A stretch of DNA of 64,000 nucleotides from Oscillospiraceae bacterium (GCA_910574995.1 CAJTCS010000007.1:62001-126000); one strand, 5' to 3'. Positions 25,499 through 33,900 are shown, counted from the stretch's first letter. The notes: a model not told the origin generated them from the letters alone. Made by a program: numbers and translations.

Positions 25499-27172
25499 AT
25501 GGATCTGAAAAAGAATGACTGTATCGAATTGGAATTTACCGCCATGACCTCCCAGGGCCAGGCTATTGGGCATTACAGCCCTGCCCCAGGGCTGGGCAAG
25601 GGGATAGCCGTGTTCGTCCCTTTGGCGGCGCCGGGGGACCGGGGGCTGGTGCGCATCGTTAAGGTTGGGAAGACGTTTTGCTATGGTAAGCTGGAGAAGA
25701 TCCTTGCCCCGTCCCCACACCGGGTGCAGCCCGATTGCCCTTGTTTTGCCCAGTGCGGCGGTTGTTGTTACCGGCACATCACCTATGAAGAGGAACTGCG
25801 CGTCAAGTGGCAGCGCGTGCAGGACGCCCTGGAGCGGGTGGGGGGATTCCCCCAATTGCCCCTGCGGCCTATCCTGGGCGCAAGCTCCCGTAACGGCTAC
25901 CGGAACAAAGCTTTGCTGCCCCTGGGCGCCGGTCCCGGCGGCCGGTTAGCCATGGGCTTTTATGCGGTGAATTCCCATCGGATCGTAGACTGCCAGGCAT
26001 GCCAGCTGCATCCGCCGGTTTTCAACCAGGCCATGGAAGCTTTCCGCTTGTGGGCCAAAACCTATGGGGATGCCCCATATGATGAGTTTTCCCACACCGG
26101 CGTCATGCGCCGGCTGTATCTGCGCATGGGGGCGCGCACCGGCCAGGTGATGGCCTGCGTGGTGGTGAACGGCCGGGGCCTTTCCCACGAGAAAGAGCTG
26201 ATAGATTACCTGCGGCAAGCCATGCCGGGGCTGTCCACAGTAGTTATAAACAGCAACCGGGACCGCACCAACGTGGCGCTGGGCAAGGGGCTGCGTACCT
26301 TATATGGGCCTGGCTACATCGAGGACGAGCTGTGCGGGCTGCGGTTTTGCATTTCGCCCCTGTCCTTTTACCAGGTGAACCCGGCCCAGGCCCAGAGGCT
26401 GTATGAGAAGGCCGGGGAATATGCCGGCCTGACTGGTAGCGAGACCCTGTTGGACCTCTATTGCGGCACAGGGACGATTGGGCTGTCCATGGCGGCCAGG
26501 GCGGGGCAAGTGGTCGGCGTAGAGGCAGTGCCCCAGGCAGTGGAAAACGCCTGGGAGAATGCCCGGCGCAACGGTATCGGGAATGCAGAATTCATCTGTG
26601 CAGACGCGGCCCAGGCTGCAGCCCAGCTGGCCCAGCGGGGGCAGCGTCCTCAGGTCGTCATATTGGACCCGCCCCGCAAGGGCGTAAGTGGAAGCCTGGT
26701 GGAAACAGTGGCTGCCATGGGGCCCCAGCGTGTGGTATATGTCTCCTGCGACCCCGCCACCTTGGCCCGGGACTTGAAAGCCTTTTCCGGGCAGGGCTTT
26801 GCGCCTGTGGAGGCCACCCCAGTGGACATGTTCCCTGGCACTGCCCATGTGGAGACGGTAGTATTATTGTCCAAACTTCGAGCGGAGCATCATATTGAGG
26901 TTGACCTGGACTTGGGCGAAATGGATTTGACTTCTGCCGAGAGTAAGGCCACCTATGAGGAAATCAAGGCGTATGTGTTGGAGAAGTTTGGGTTGAAAGT
27001 TTCCCACTTGTATATCTCTCAGGTTAAACGGAAGTGTGGACTGGAGGTCGGACCGAACTATAATTTGCCAAAGTCCGAGGGCCAGAGAGTGCCACAGTGT
27101 CCGCCAGAAAAGGAAAAGGCAATCATGGCAGCACTGGAACATTTCCAGATGATTGAAGGGAGTGACAGTTAA
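25499..27172 (+). CDS. rlmD: 23S rRNA (uracil-5-)-methyltransferase RlmD/RumA, chimeric with mobile-element tail
   Basis: 557 residues; the family is usually about 450. It has a TRAM domain (about 1-60), an Fe-S cluster site (CPCFAQCGGCC), SAM motif LLDLYCGTGTIGLSMA, ILDPPRKGV and the catalytic YVSCDPATLARDL. The enzyme makes m5U in 23S rRNA. The normal C-terminus HVETVVLLS is reached at residue 450. The last 100 residues (KLRAEHHIEVDLDLGEMD onward to FQMIEGSDS) are encoded by the integrated element and have lower GC. Such tails are common where integrative elements use this gene as target, and they keep the enzyme whole. The ATG at 25499 has AAAGGA 8 nt upstream. Confidence 0.93.
   Translation: MDLKKNDCIELEFTAMTSQGQAIGHYSPAPGLGKGIAVFVPLAAPGDRGLVRIVKVGKTFCYGKLEKILAPSPHRVQPDCPCFAQCGGCCYRHITYEEELRVKWQRVQDALERVGGFPQLPLRPILGASSRNGYRNKALLPLGAGPGGRLAMGFYAVNSHRIVDCQACQLHPPVFNQAMEAFRLWAKTYGDAPYDEFSHTGVMRRLYLRMGARTGQVMACVVVNGRGLSHEKELIDYLRQAMPGLSTVVINSNRDRTNVALGKGLRTLYGPGYIEDELCGLRFCISPLSFYQVNPAQAQRLYEKAGEYAGLTGSETLLDLYCGTGTIGLSMAARAGQVVGVEAVPQAVENAWENARRNGIGNAEFICADAAQAAAQLAQRGQRPQVVILDPPRKGVSGSLVETVAAMGPQRVVYVSCDPATLARDLKAFSGQGFAPVEATPVDMFPGTAHVETVVLLSKLRAEHHIEVDLDLGEMDLTSAESKATYEEIKAYVLEKFGLKVSHLYISQVKRKCGLEVGPNYNLPKSEGQRVPQCPPEKEKAIMAALEHFQMIEGSDS
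26841..26880 (+). other. attL: left junction of mobile element 1 in rlmD
   Basis: The codons for HVETVVLL (26846-26869) mark where host-like rlmD ends and element DNA begins. GC content and codon use fall immediately after. Similar codons recur at 39672-39695 and 54873-54896. The exact crossover cannot be fixed from sequence alone; the shared core is around GTGGA. Confidence 0.7.
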
Positions 27173-27418
27173 ATGGGGAAATTGCTCTCCTGTGAATTCA
27201 ACATGGATACCGTTTGTGTGGAATTGAAATTCGCTGATGGCAGTATGCTCTCTATTGACTGTATTGCTGTGGAGAATGAATTTGTTAAAAATATGTATCA
27301 GCAGTCGGAGTTGGACTATTTGATTTATAATGACCCGATTGGCTATGCTGATTTGATCCTCAATGGTGACCCGGATGAGTATCTGAAAAATGTGACGGAT
27401 TATTCACCGTTGGATTAA
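27173..27418 (+). CDS. DUF6061-like small protein
   Basis: 81 residues, acidic, with no membrane segment. It begins MGKLLSCEFNMDTVCVELKF and ends in a DPDEYLKN segment. It starts directly after the rlmD stop, with GGGAG about 10 nt upstream. Proteins of this kind often follow the element-derived rlmD tail in clostridial integrative elements. Function unknown. Confidence 0.65.
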   Translation: MGKLLSCEFNMDTVCVELKFADGSMLSIDCIAVENEFVKNMYQQSELDYLIYNDPIGYADLILNGDPDEYLKNVTDYSPLD

Positions 27419-27488
27419 CACAAAAACGCCATAGCAGATGCACTACTGCAAGTATCCTAAAATTTATGTGCTACCAACAATTTGTGGC

Positions 27489-27520
27489 GAGGGTAGATTG
27501 TGTTTATACAATCTACCCTC
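27489..27520. terminator. Bidirectional terminator
   Basis: Perfect 13-bp stem GAGGGTAGATTGT / ACAATCTACCCTC between convergent genes, with T-rich flanks on the plus side. Confidence 0.8.
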
Positions 27521-27527
27521 GATAGTT

Positions 27528-27851
27528 TTACACTTTATAAGGTGCATTTTCATCTGCAAGTTCTATGCTGTATCGTTCTATTGCGCTGCGATATAGACTT
27601 GTGCTTTCATCCTTAAAGCGCGTTTTATTGCTAGATAAATCCTTCAATTTTGAATAAAGGTTGCGATAAATTATTTTATGGGCGGCATGTTGCACAAGGT
27701 TTTCATCGTACTCATCCATCTCCGCGTCGTAATCGATAATCAAATCCAACATCTTCAGCAAATCATCTTTTGTAATCTGATCCAAGGGGACTTTGTGTTC
27801 TCCGTCAAGAGAATAATATCCCTTTCCACTCTCAATCAGCAGGCATTTCAT
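27528..27851 (-). CDS. Small protein overlapping the PHP-ATPase gene
   Basis: 107 residues, acidic and mostly helical in appearance. It starts MKCLLIESGKGYYSLDG and contains LLKMLDLIIDYDAEMDEYDE. No family recognised. Its start lies inside the 3' end of the PHP-ATPase gene (20-bp overlap), which suggests translational coupling and a shared job, for instance as partner, immunity or sensor subunit. Last gene before a terminator. Confidence 0.6.
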   Translation of the reverse strand: MKCLLIESGKGYYSLDGEHKVPLDQITKDDLLKMLDLIIDYDAEMDEYDENLVQHAAHKIIYRNLYSKLKDLSSNKTRFKDESTSLYRSAIERYSIELADENAPYKV

Positions 27852-29859
27852 ATGTTGTCCTCCGTTCAATATAGGCCGGTTCTCCAGCTTCTAAACAATC
27901 GAGAAGCACATCGTGTTTGTTAATTACCTCACCACCTAGTTCAGTTAAAACTGCACTTGTGGGAAAGCCGCTAAAAATTTGATAGGTTACTTCGCCAGTT
28001 TCACTGACAACTTTTCGTGTATACAAAATATAGTCTGGTTTTACAGATGCACCAATTGTATTGTTATGGGTAGCAACAACGACAGGTACAATTTGTGAAA
28101 TGTCCTTGATTAACTTATTCACATCACTCTTTAAGAACAAATTATCAAAGGAAGACTCTGGTTCATCCAATAGCAAAATATCATATTGTGTTGCATCCGC
28201 AAGTTGTTCAAGTAAATTGTATTCCGACCGCTCACCGCCTGATGCTCTAAAGCCATACTTGTTAAAAACCTCATATTTAATACTCACAAAATACTTATAG
28301 TAATCAGATACCGGCAATTCATCTTTATTCCTCAATATACCAAGATACCTATATGGTTCGTCATATTCTGCAAAGGCATCAGAAAATGTAAGAACCTTCC
28401 CACTAAGGTCTTTTAATCCTTTTGCACCTGTAAAAGGGCGAGCAGTAGCGACAACATTAAAGGAATGTAGTTCTTTAGAGTAAATAACCTTTTCCCTCTT
28501 AACAGCATTTGCAATCTGGATGAACCGGTTAACTTTTCTTTTGTTCATCAGCGAATTGTAGAAATCTATGTCTGGAATAGGAATTGCAGCCGTCCGAACT
28601 CTTAATTCAGCCTTAATTGCTTCAAGAATGTCATTAAGGTAGGCTTTTTTCAAAAGCAACTCTTTTTCTTCTGCGTACTTTTTCATAAGCGCCACTGCAA
28701 GGCTTATAAGAGATTGACGATTAACGAATTGATGGATTATTGAAGCAAACTCTTTATTCTCAATCAAGACATTTACTGCACTGATAAGCCTTTCAAGCGA
28801 TGACAGATCGCTTGAATCAAAAAGTGGTTCACTGAAAAGGCTTGTCTTTGAAAATATATCCTCCTTATCGGCATCGGAGGCCAATTTAAGCAACACTCTA
28901 ACATAGTCTTCCAGTGCCGCTTCATCTCTATCCAAATATATGGTTCTAACATCTTCAACCACGTTTTTGAATGGCATTAAATATTCTTCTGAAATTGATG
29001 CACAACGATTTCTCAATGTCTCTTCAAACTTTTTTTCATCAAGTTCTGCATCTCTTGTCAGTAGAGAAAACTGCCTAATATATTTAGGATTATCCACGTT
29101 TTTGGAAATTTCATCCAGCGTATAAGTTTTTCCTGATGACCGCTCTCCCAAAAGGACAGTTAATCCTGTCGAAATCTTTAGCCCATTGCTGAGAATATCA
29201 GTAAGTTGATGTCCGTCATCCAGAGAAAGAGCGACTTTGCTTTTATCAGCAAACGCTTGCTTGATAGATGAAATAGAAATCGTGTCAACATCGACATAAG
29301 TATATCTTGCAGGAAAAGATGTAAGTCCCCTTTTTATTCTAATATCGCTAAAGAATACAGGGATGAGTTTATCTTCTGCTTTTTTACAGCTTTCAAATTT
29401 CTTAATGCTGTTTACTTCTCCACATGTAATAAATTGGTTCAAAAACGGAACTTTATCTAACAATAGAGCAGGACTTTTTTCATAATGGGGAATTAAAATA
29501 TATTTATCAACTGATGAAAAAATTTCTTTGAATTGCGATGCGCTTAAATAATCGGTAGCCGTAGAAACCAAGGCACTGACCCTTTCACAACGCACAGCAA
29601 AATCAGCAACATCCTCATAGCTGGTGATTACCAGCAGATGGCCCTTTTCAATGTCAATTTCAATGCCAGGAAATACGGGGATAGACAAATTTCCACATAT
29701 TGTCTCATATTGCTGTTTATCAAACTGGTTGTGATTAGTAATAGCGATTGCATCCAGTGACAGTTCGCTTATATAATCAACTAGCACGGATTGATCAAAT
29801 GTAAAATCCTGATCACTTACAGTCGCTATCGTATGAATGTGAAAATCTATTTTTTTCAT
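27832..29859 (-). CDS. PHP-domain protein fused to an ABC/SMC-type ATPase (TrlF-like), candidate defence protein
   Basis: 675 residues. N-terminal PHP phosphoesterase: DFHIHT (His7, His9), AITNHNQFD, FPGIEID (Glu) and LIPHYEK (His). The last expected Asp-x-His motif reads FFSDIRIK, so its His is missing. ATPase: Walker A GERSSGKT (238-245), a helical middle of about 280 residues, signature SGGERS (about 540), Walker B LLLDEPESSFDN and switch ATHNN. The layout resembles TrlF-type PHP-ATPases and the nuclease-ATPase pairs of phage defence. AGGAGAG precedes the ATG at 29859. It sits behind a methyltransferase and HNH nuclease, on the same strand. AT-rich relative to the host. Confidence 0.8.
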   Translation of the reverse strand: MKKIDFHIHTIATVSDQDFTFDQSVLVDYISELSLDAIAITNHNQFDKQQYETICGNLSIPVFPGIEIDIEKGHLLVITSYEDVADFAVRCERVSALVSTATDYLSASQFKEIFSSVDKYILIPHYEKSPALLLDKVPFLNQFITCGEVNSIKKFESCKKAEDKLIPVFFSDIRIKRGLTSFPARYTYVDVDTISISSIKQAFADKSKVALSLDDGHQLTDILSNGLKISTGLTVLLGERSSGKTYTLDEISKNVDNPKYIRQFSLLTRDAELDEKKFEETLRNRCASISEEYLMPFKNVVEDVRTIYLDRDEAALEDYVRVLLKLASDADKEDIFSKTSLFSEPLFDSSDLSSLERLISAVNVLIENKEFASIIHQFVNRQSLISLAVALMKKYAEEKELLLKKAYLNDILEAIKAELRVRTAAIPIPDIDFYNSLMNKRKVNRFIQIANAVKREKVIYSKELHSFNVVATARPFTGAKGLKDLSGKVLTFSDAFAEYDEPYRYLGILRNKDELPVSDYYKYFVSIKYEVFNKYGFRASGGERSEYNLLEQLADATQYDILLLDEPESSFDNLFLKSDVNKLIKDISQIVPVVVATHNNTIGASVKPDYILYTRKVVSETGEVTYQIFSGFPTSAVLTELGGEVINKHDVLLDCLEAGEPAYIERRTTYEMPAD

Positions 29860-29928
29860 AATGGTACTCTCCTGCAAAGACAATTCTAAATGACTCCGTA
29901 CTATTTGTTCAGAACAATCAAGCCATTC

Positions 29929-31083
29929 CTATATGTCACTCTTCCTTCGATTACACTCCCGACACCGCATCTTGCAATTCTCCGGGACAGTCCTGCCGCC
30001 TCTGCTCCAGGGCGTAATGTGGTCGGCCTCCATCTCATCAAAGTCGTAGCGTACCTTGGCTTTTCCCGCCGCTTGACAATCGGGGCAAATACCGCCCTGG
30101 CGCTCATATGCCTCCCGCTTTTGAGCGGTAGTGAATGCCCGGAGGCTCAAATACTTTTCTTCTCTGGTGAGGACATAGGTATAGACGCCTTTCTTGTTTG
30201 TCACTTCATCATCTATCAGCAGAGCCTTGACTTCCCGCTCCAGCGCGTCTGGGTCAAGTTCTGCGTCCTTGAAGCGATTGTAGAGCAGGCCCCACTCGAT
30301 GCCCTTCATCTCTTTCCGCTTGACCGGGAAAATCGCTTCCACCCACTCGATGACCCGGCGGAAGTAGAGCCAAATCTGATTGGCATTCTCGTCCTGCTGG
30401 TGGAGAGCCATATATTCCTCGATAGACCCTAGGCCGTCCCTGGCAGCGATCCACTCAATGGCCGTTTCCAGGTACTCCTGCCGGATAGGGGAGCCATTCA
30501 CATAATCCTTAGCGATACGATAGGCGGTACAGTTCGGCTTGGAAAAATGGAGCTTTGCGTCAGACAGCCACGGGCCGGTGTAGGATGTATTCCGCAATTC
30601 TTGGGGCGAGAGAACCTTGCCTGCTATGTTGATGATTTTGAACCAGTCCAGCACCTCGGAGGGTGTGCCGTCACAGACGTAAATATCCAGCACATAATCC
30701 CGGATGCGCTGTTTCTGATCTTCTGGCAGATTGAAGAAATACAGATTATCTACCGAAAAGCATTGCTCATAGCTCTGCCGGTCAGCCTCGTCCTTGACCG
30801 CTGCATAGCGGCAAATGGAGATAGTGCGCTGTTGACCGTCCATCAGTTCATAACGTCCATCGGCAGTCTTGGCCCAGTACATCACATTGATAGGAAATTT
30901 CTTTTTGACAGAGCGGATGACCTCATCCCGGTCTTTGTCGGGATAGATGTATTCCCTCTGATAGGCGGGGCGAACATCCAGCCTGCCTCCATAGGCCACC
31001 ACGCCCTCAAGGCCATCCGGCCCTTTTTCTTCATAGCCGTCAATCAGTTCTTGAACTGTCACTTGGATACGGTCAATATTCAT
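29929..31083 (-). CDS. DUF262 plus HNH endonuclease protein (GmrSD-like)
   Basis: 384 residues. The N-terminal DUF262 domain carries the nucleotide-binding motif MDGQQRTISI (82-86 is DGQQR), as in GmrS and SspE. The C-terminal HNH nuclease has CPDCQ, DHITPWSRGG, ENCKMRC and CNRRKSD. Such proteins cut DNA and are found in type IV restriction and other phage defence systems. The ATG overlaps the stop of the methyltransferase gene (ATGA), so the pair is translationally coupled and probably works as a modification-restriction unit. Confidence 0.85.
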   Translation of the reverse strand: MNIDRIQVTVQELIDGYEEKGPDGLEGVVAYGGRLDVRPAYQREYIYPDKDRDEVIRSVKKKFPINVMYWAKTADGRYELMDGQQRTISICRYAAVKDEADRQSYEQCFSVDNLYFFNLPEDQKQRIRDYVLDIYVCDGTPSEVLDWFKIINIAGKVLSPQELRNTSYTGPWLSDAKLHFSKPNCTAYRIAKDYVNGSPIRQEYLETAIEWIAARDGLGSIEEYMALHQQDENANQIWLYFRRVIEWVEAIFPVKRKEMKGIEWGLLYNRFKDAELDPDALEREVKALLIDDEVTNKKGVYTYVLTREEKYLSLRAFTTAQKREAYERQGGICPDCQAAGKAKVRYDFDEMEADHITPWSRGGRTVPENCKMRCRECNRRKSDI

Positions 31084-32069
31084 TTCTGTATCCTCCTAAT
31101 CAGGATACGGGCGTAGGTTTCTTTTCCATTGATTGTAAACCGATGCCCATATTGGGGATTATCTGATACATAGCGGTCTACCCCTAACATTTCAAACTGT
31201 TCTGGGCTATACTTATCAAGGAATGTAATGGGAACTCCCATAATGCCGTCATATCCATCTGGTATCTCCGCTGTCTTATTTACGTTGATGGCATTGTATT
31301 GATCGTACTTTGGGTATTTGTCCGGGGTATATTGGATATAAAGATCAATCGGCTGGTGGCGCTTCTCAATATCCATATTGGTAAACCAGCAGATGTTTCC
31401 CATGCGTCTCCACTTCTGCCCTGTCTCATCTATTTTGAAATCGGTTCCTTTGGGTTCATAGTAATCGGGAACACGAAACCAAAAATGACCGCTATTATAC
31501 CCGAGCCATACTTTATCTTCTTGGAAATAGTGGAAAATTTCACTTATAATTGCGTGGTTCATATTCCCCAAAATCAAAAACTGCTTACCGCTGTTTATGA
31601 GCAGAGGAAGATACTCTTTCATCAACGAGAAGGGCGGATTTGTCACTACAATGTCGCACTCTTCCAACAAAGCTAAACACTCTGGGGAGCGAAAGTCGCC
31701 GCTGCCCTCCAGGGAAGTCCTCACATAGTCCGGTAAACCAATCTGCTCGTCATGGTCGCTGCTGACGATTTCAAATTTATAACTGGGTTTGTCCGCCTCA
31801 TAGTGGGTGGTAATCAGCTTCTTAATGCCCAGTTGAGTAAAGTTCAGTTGGAAGTAGCGGAAGAAATTGCTGGTGTAACCGCCAAGGCCGTCACCGAAAT
31901 GGTCTTGCCCATCTTCCCCAATCGCTGGGTCGTCAGCGTTGCAGAAAATGACCTTGCCCTTGAAATATTTTCGATAATGCCGCAGCTCGTCCTCTATCGT
32001 AGAAAGTTGGGTATAAAACTCATCCGTCTTTCCGGCCCTGGACATATGCAGGTTGCTGTTGCCCGCCAT
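31080..32069 (-). CDS. Adenine-specific DNA methyltransferase, EcoRI type
   Basis: 329 residues, close to the length of M.EcoRI. It has an N-terminal KTDEFYTQLSTIEDEL, a VIFCNADDPAIGEDG segment and the catalytic DIVVTNPPFSLM (NPPF 144-147) of N6-adenine methyltransferases. It probably methylates a target site and so shields the element and host from the coupled DUF262-HNH nuclease. GGGAGGTG lies 7 nt before the ATG at 32069. It is first in the minus-strand cargo operon behind a sigma-A promoter. Confidence 0.88.
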   Translation of the reverse strand: MAGNSNLHMSRAGKTDEFYTQLSTIEDELRHYRKYFKGKVIFCNADDPAIGEDGQDHFGDGLGGYTSNFFRYFQLNFTQLGIKKLITTHYEADKPSYKFEIVSSDHDEQIGLPDYVRTSLEGSGDFRSPECLALLEECDIVVTNPPFSLMKEYLPLLINSGKQFLILGNMNHAIISEIFHYFQEDKVWLGYNSGHFWFRVPDYYEPKGTDFKIDETGQKWRRMGNICWFTNMDIEKRHQPIDLYIQYTPDKYPKYDQYNAINVNKTAEIPDGYDGIMGVPITFLDKYSPEQFEMLGVDRYVSDNPQYGHRFTINGKETYARILIRRIQK

Positions 32070-32103
32070 AGTGACACCTCCCCATGTGAAAACTGACAGG
32101 ATA

Positions 32104-32132
32104 ATCATACCATATCTGGTGCCAGAAAACAA
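32104..32132 (-). promoter_or_regulatory. Promoter of the methyltransferase-nuclease cargo
   Basis: Minus strand TTGTTT, 17 bp, TATGAT. Confidence 0.55.
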
Positions 32133-32162
32133 CGGCGCATTTCGACTTTTGCAAAAATTCCT

Positions 32163-32663
32163 TCATACTGGATTGATTATGATAATCTCTCGTCCCTTCT
32201 TTCGGGCATACCTCACTGTCATCGCCGTCCCGCCCCGCCACTCGCCGTTATAGACAGCCAGCAGGCAAGCGGCGTGATCGACCAGATAGCGGTTGCGTTT
32301 CAGCATACAATCCTTACTGTACTCCCGGCTCACATACACAACCTCGTCCGCCTGCCCCAGAATAGAAAAATAGAGTTCCCGCGCTGAAGCTAACCACTCG
32401 TCCGCCTGCCCCTCGCAGGGCAGGACACAGTGGAGTTTCAGCGCGGGATTTTCTTTTTTCAAGGCCAGAACAGCCAACGATGCCCATGTATCGGTTCCCT
32501 CCGCCATGCCAGAGAGGAAGTCCGTATATCCCGCCTCTACCAACTTGACGATTTCTCTGGTAAGCGCCTGTTTCAGAGCTACACACTTGGTATCTGCCTC
32601 GTTATATCCCCACGGAAATTTCCGTGGACGGTGGCCCGTAAAGGCACAGCATTTCTCAATCAT
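32163..32663 (-). CDS. SLOG-family protein (DUF1273/YpsA-like)
   Basis: 166 residues. A Rossmann-like fold begins CCAFTGHRPRKFPWGYNE, with TDFLSGMAEGTDTWAS and a LPCEGQADEW segment, as in DUF1273 SLOG proteins. SLOG domains bind nucleotides or ADP-ribose-like ligands and often sense signals in mobile or defence loci. It is divergent from a small XRE gene across a palindromic operator. The stop is only about 95 bp from the methyltransferase start. Role on the element unknown. Confidence 0.82.
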   Translation of the reverse strand: MIEKCCAFTGHRPRKFPWGYNEADTKCVALKQALTREIVKLVEAGYTDFLSGMAEGTDTWASLAVLALKKENPALKLHCVLPCEGQADEWLASARELYFSILGQADEVVYVSREYSKDCMLKRNRYLVDHAACLLAVYNGEWRGGTAMTVRYARKKGREIIIINPV

Positions 32664-32692
32664 TACAGTTTCTCTCCTGACTTTAATTTGTA

Positions 32693-32737
32693 TATGGGGG
32701 TTATATCCCCTTAATAAGAGAGATTATAACCCCCATA
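32693..32737. promoter_or_regulatory. Palindromic operator between SLOG and XRE genes
   Basis: Perfect 13-bp inverted repeat TATGGGGGTTATA (32693-32705) and TATAACCCCCATA (32725-32737) in the divergent promoter region. It is the likely binding site of the adjacent XRE repressor. Confidence 0.65.
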
Positions 32738-32766
32738 CTAGTTGATGTCAATCAGGGGGTGAGGTC

Positions 32767-32970
32767 GTGATTATTTTTGATAAGCTGTGGGATGTGATGA
32801 AGGAAAGGGGTGTTTCCACCTACCAGCTTCGGGAGAAATGCGGCATCGACAGCAAGACCGTCCGGCGTCTGCGGGCCAATGACAACATGGAAACAAAGAC
32901 GCTGAACAAATTGTGTTCGGCGTTGGACTGCCGCCTGGAGGACATTGCGGAGTACGTCCCCGACGAATAA
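32767..32970 (+). CDS. Small XRE-family repressor
   Basis: 67 residues, a single Cro-like HTH: DVMKERGVSTYQLREKCGID, then SKTVRRLRANDNMETKTLNK and LCSALDCRLEDIAEYVPDE. GTG start at 32767 with GGGGGTGAGG upstream. It probably represses the divergent SLOG gene and itself through the dyad upstream. A hairpin terminator follows directly. Confidence 0.82.
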   Translation: MIIFDKLWDVMKERGVSTYQLREKCGIDSKTVRRLRANDNMETKTLNKLCSALDCRLEDIAEYVPDE

Positions 32971-33009
32971 CAGCTCTACGGGCCTGCAAACGCAGAACCG
33001 TAGAGCTGT
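32970..33009 (+). terminator. Hairpin after the XRE gene
   Basis: 12-bp stem ACAGCTCTACGG / CCGTAGAGCTGT (32970-32981 with 32998-33009), followed by TCCCATTTT. Confidence 0.65.
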
Positions 33010-33330
33010 TCCCATTTTCGAGGTGTGGGGCCGGACTGCGTTTTTGCAGTCTGTGGCCACACAGCTCCCGAAAATGGCGGGGGTTTCCAAAGGGGGGACA
33101 GTCCCCCTTTGGCACACGACTTTTGGAACGCAGTGGAAAAAGTCTAGTGTGTTATACCTTTTGCCCCGGCTGGCGCGGGAAAGGGGATGTACGGGAGGAC
33201 AGCCGCTTTCCCGCACCAGGAAAGCAGACGGAGGAATGGAGCGGCAGCAATCATTCCTCCGCCTGCTTTCGGGAGGGGCAAAAGGTATATACAGCCCCCG
33301 TCCCTCGTCCTCCGTCCCGCCGCAGCGACA
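32971..33330. other. Structured non-coding region of element 1
   Basis: 360 bp without a gene between the XRE and sigma genes (convergent). It contains the XRE terminator, a CCAAAGGGGG / CCCCCTTTGG hairpin (33087-33112) and the nested inverted repeats at 33153-33289. Confidence 0.6.
33153..33289. repeat. Nested inverted repeats forming a three-way junction
   Basis: Outer stem TATACCTTTTGCCCC (33153-33167) with GGGGCAAAAGGTATA (33275-33289). Inside are two side stems: GCGGGAAA (33175-33182) with TTTCCCGC (33207-33214), and an 18-bp stem with one mismatch (33221-33238 with 33252-33269). It could be a transfer or replication signal, or a structured RNA. Confidence 0.6.
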
Positions 33331-33900
33331 TCAATGTGGCAGCCTGCGCCGCAGATCGTTCAGCGCGGTTTGTTCCGTTTTCTGCGCCCGCTTCACCGTC
33401 AGTTGGAAGTGCGCCGCAGTCTTCGGAATGGGATGCTCGTCCCCATCGGTGAAACCGTAGCGGTAGAGCAAATAAGTCCGCTCCCTGGCGGAAATCTGCC
33501 GCAGGCCCTCGTGCAGTTCGGCGTAGGTTTCCGCTTGCAGAATAATTTGCTCCGGGGATTTTCCATAAGCCTGTGGAAGAGAAAAATCCTCCAACTCATC
33601 CAGGCTGATCTCATCAGATGCAGTGACGATGCTGACCGACTCCTGCATGAATTTCCTGATCCACCAGACAGCGTAGGTCAAAAATTTCGTGCCGCGCTCC
33701 GGGACAAAGCGACTGATCGCCTCCATCAGACCGAAGCAGCCCTCTTGAATGAGGTCGTCCACATCAAAACGATTATCACCATATCGTTCAATGAATTGAT
33801 TGGCCTGTTGCTGGATAAAGGCCAGATTATTTTCCAGCAGTTGGTTCCGGGCATCTATGCTGCCATTCCTGGCAAGTACGCAGAGTTCCTCATTGCTCAT
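33331..33900 (-). CDS. Sigma-70-like factor of the element
   Basis: 189 residues. Region 2 is clear (NNLAFIQQQANQFIERYGDN, DVDDLIQEGCFGLMEAISRF, GTKFLTYAVWWIRKFMQES), and region 4 ends with RTYLLYRYGF...IPKTAAHFQLTVKRAQKTEQ. It lacks region 1. Sigma-like proteins of integrative elements control excision or transfer genes. Its start overlaps the stop of the upstream XRE gene by 11 bp. No promoter motif for it could be recognised. Confidence 0.85.
   Translation of the reverse strand: MSNEELCVLARNGSIDARNQLLENNLAFIQQQANQFIERYGDNRFDVDDLIQEGCFGLMEAISRFVPERGTKFLTYAVWWIRKFMQESVSIVTASDEISLDELEDFSLPQAYGKSPEQIILQAETYAELHEGLRQISARERTYLLYRYGFTDGDEHPIPKTAAHFQLTVKRAQKTEQTALNDLRRRLPH

Noticed and set aside
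33087-33112. CCAAAGGGGG hairpin as a terminator
   Set aside because: No T run follows on either strand; kept only as part of the structured gap.
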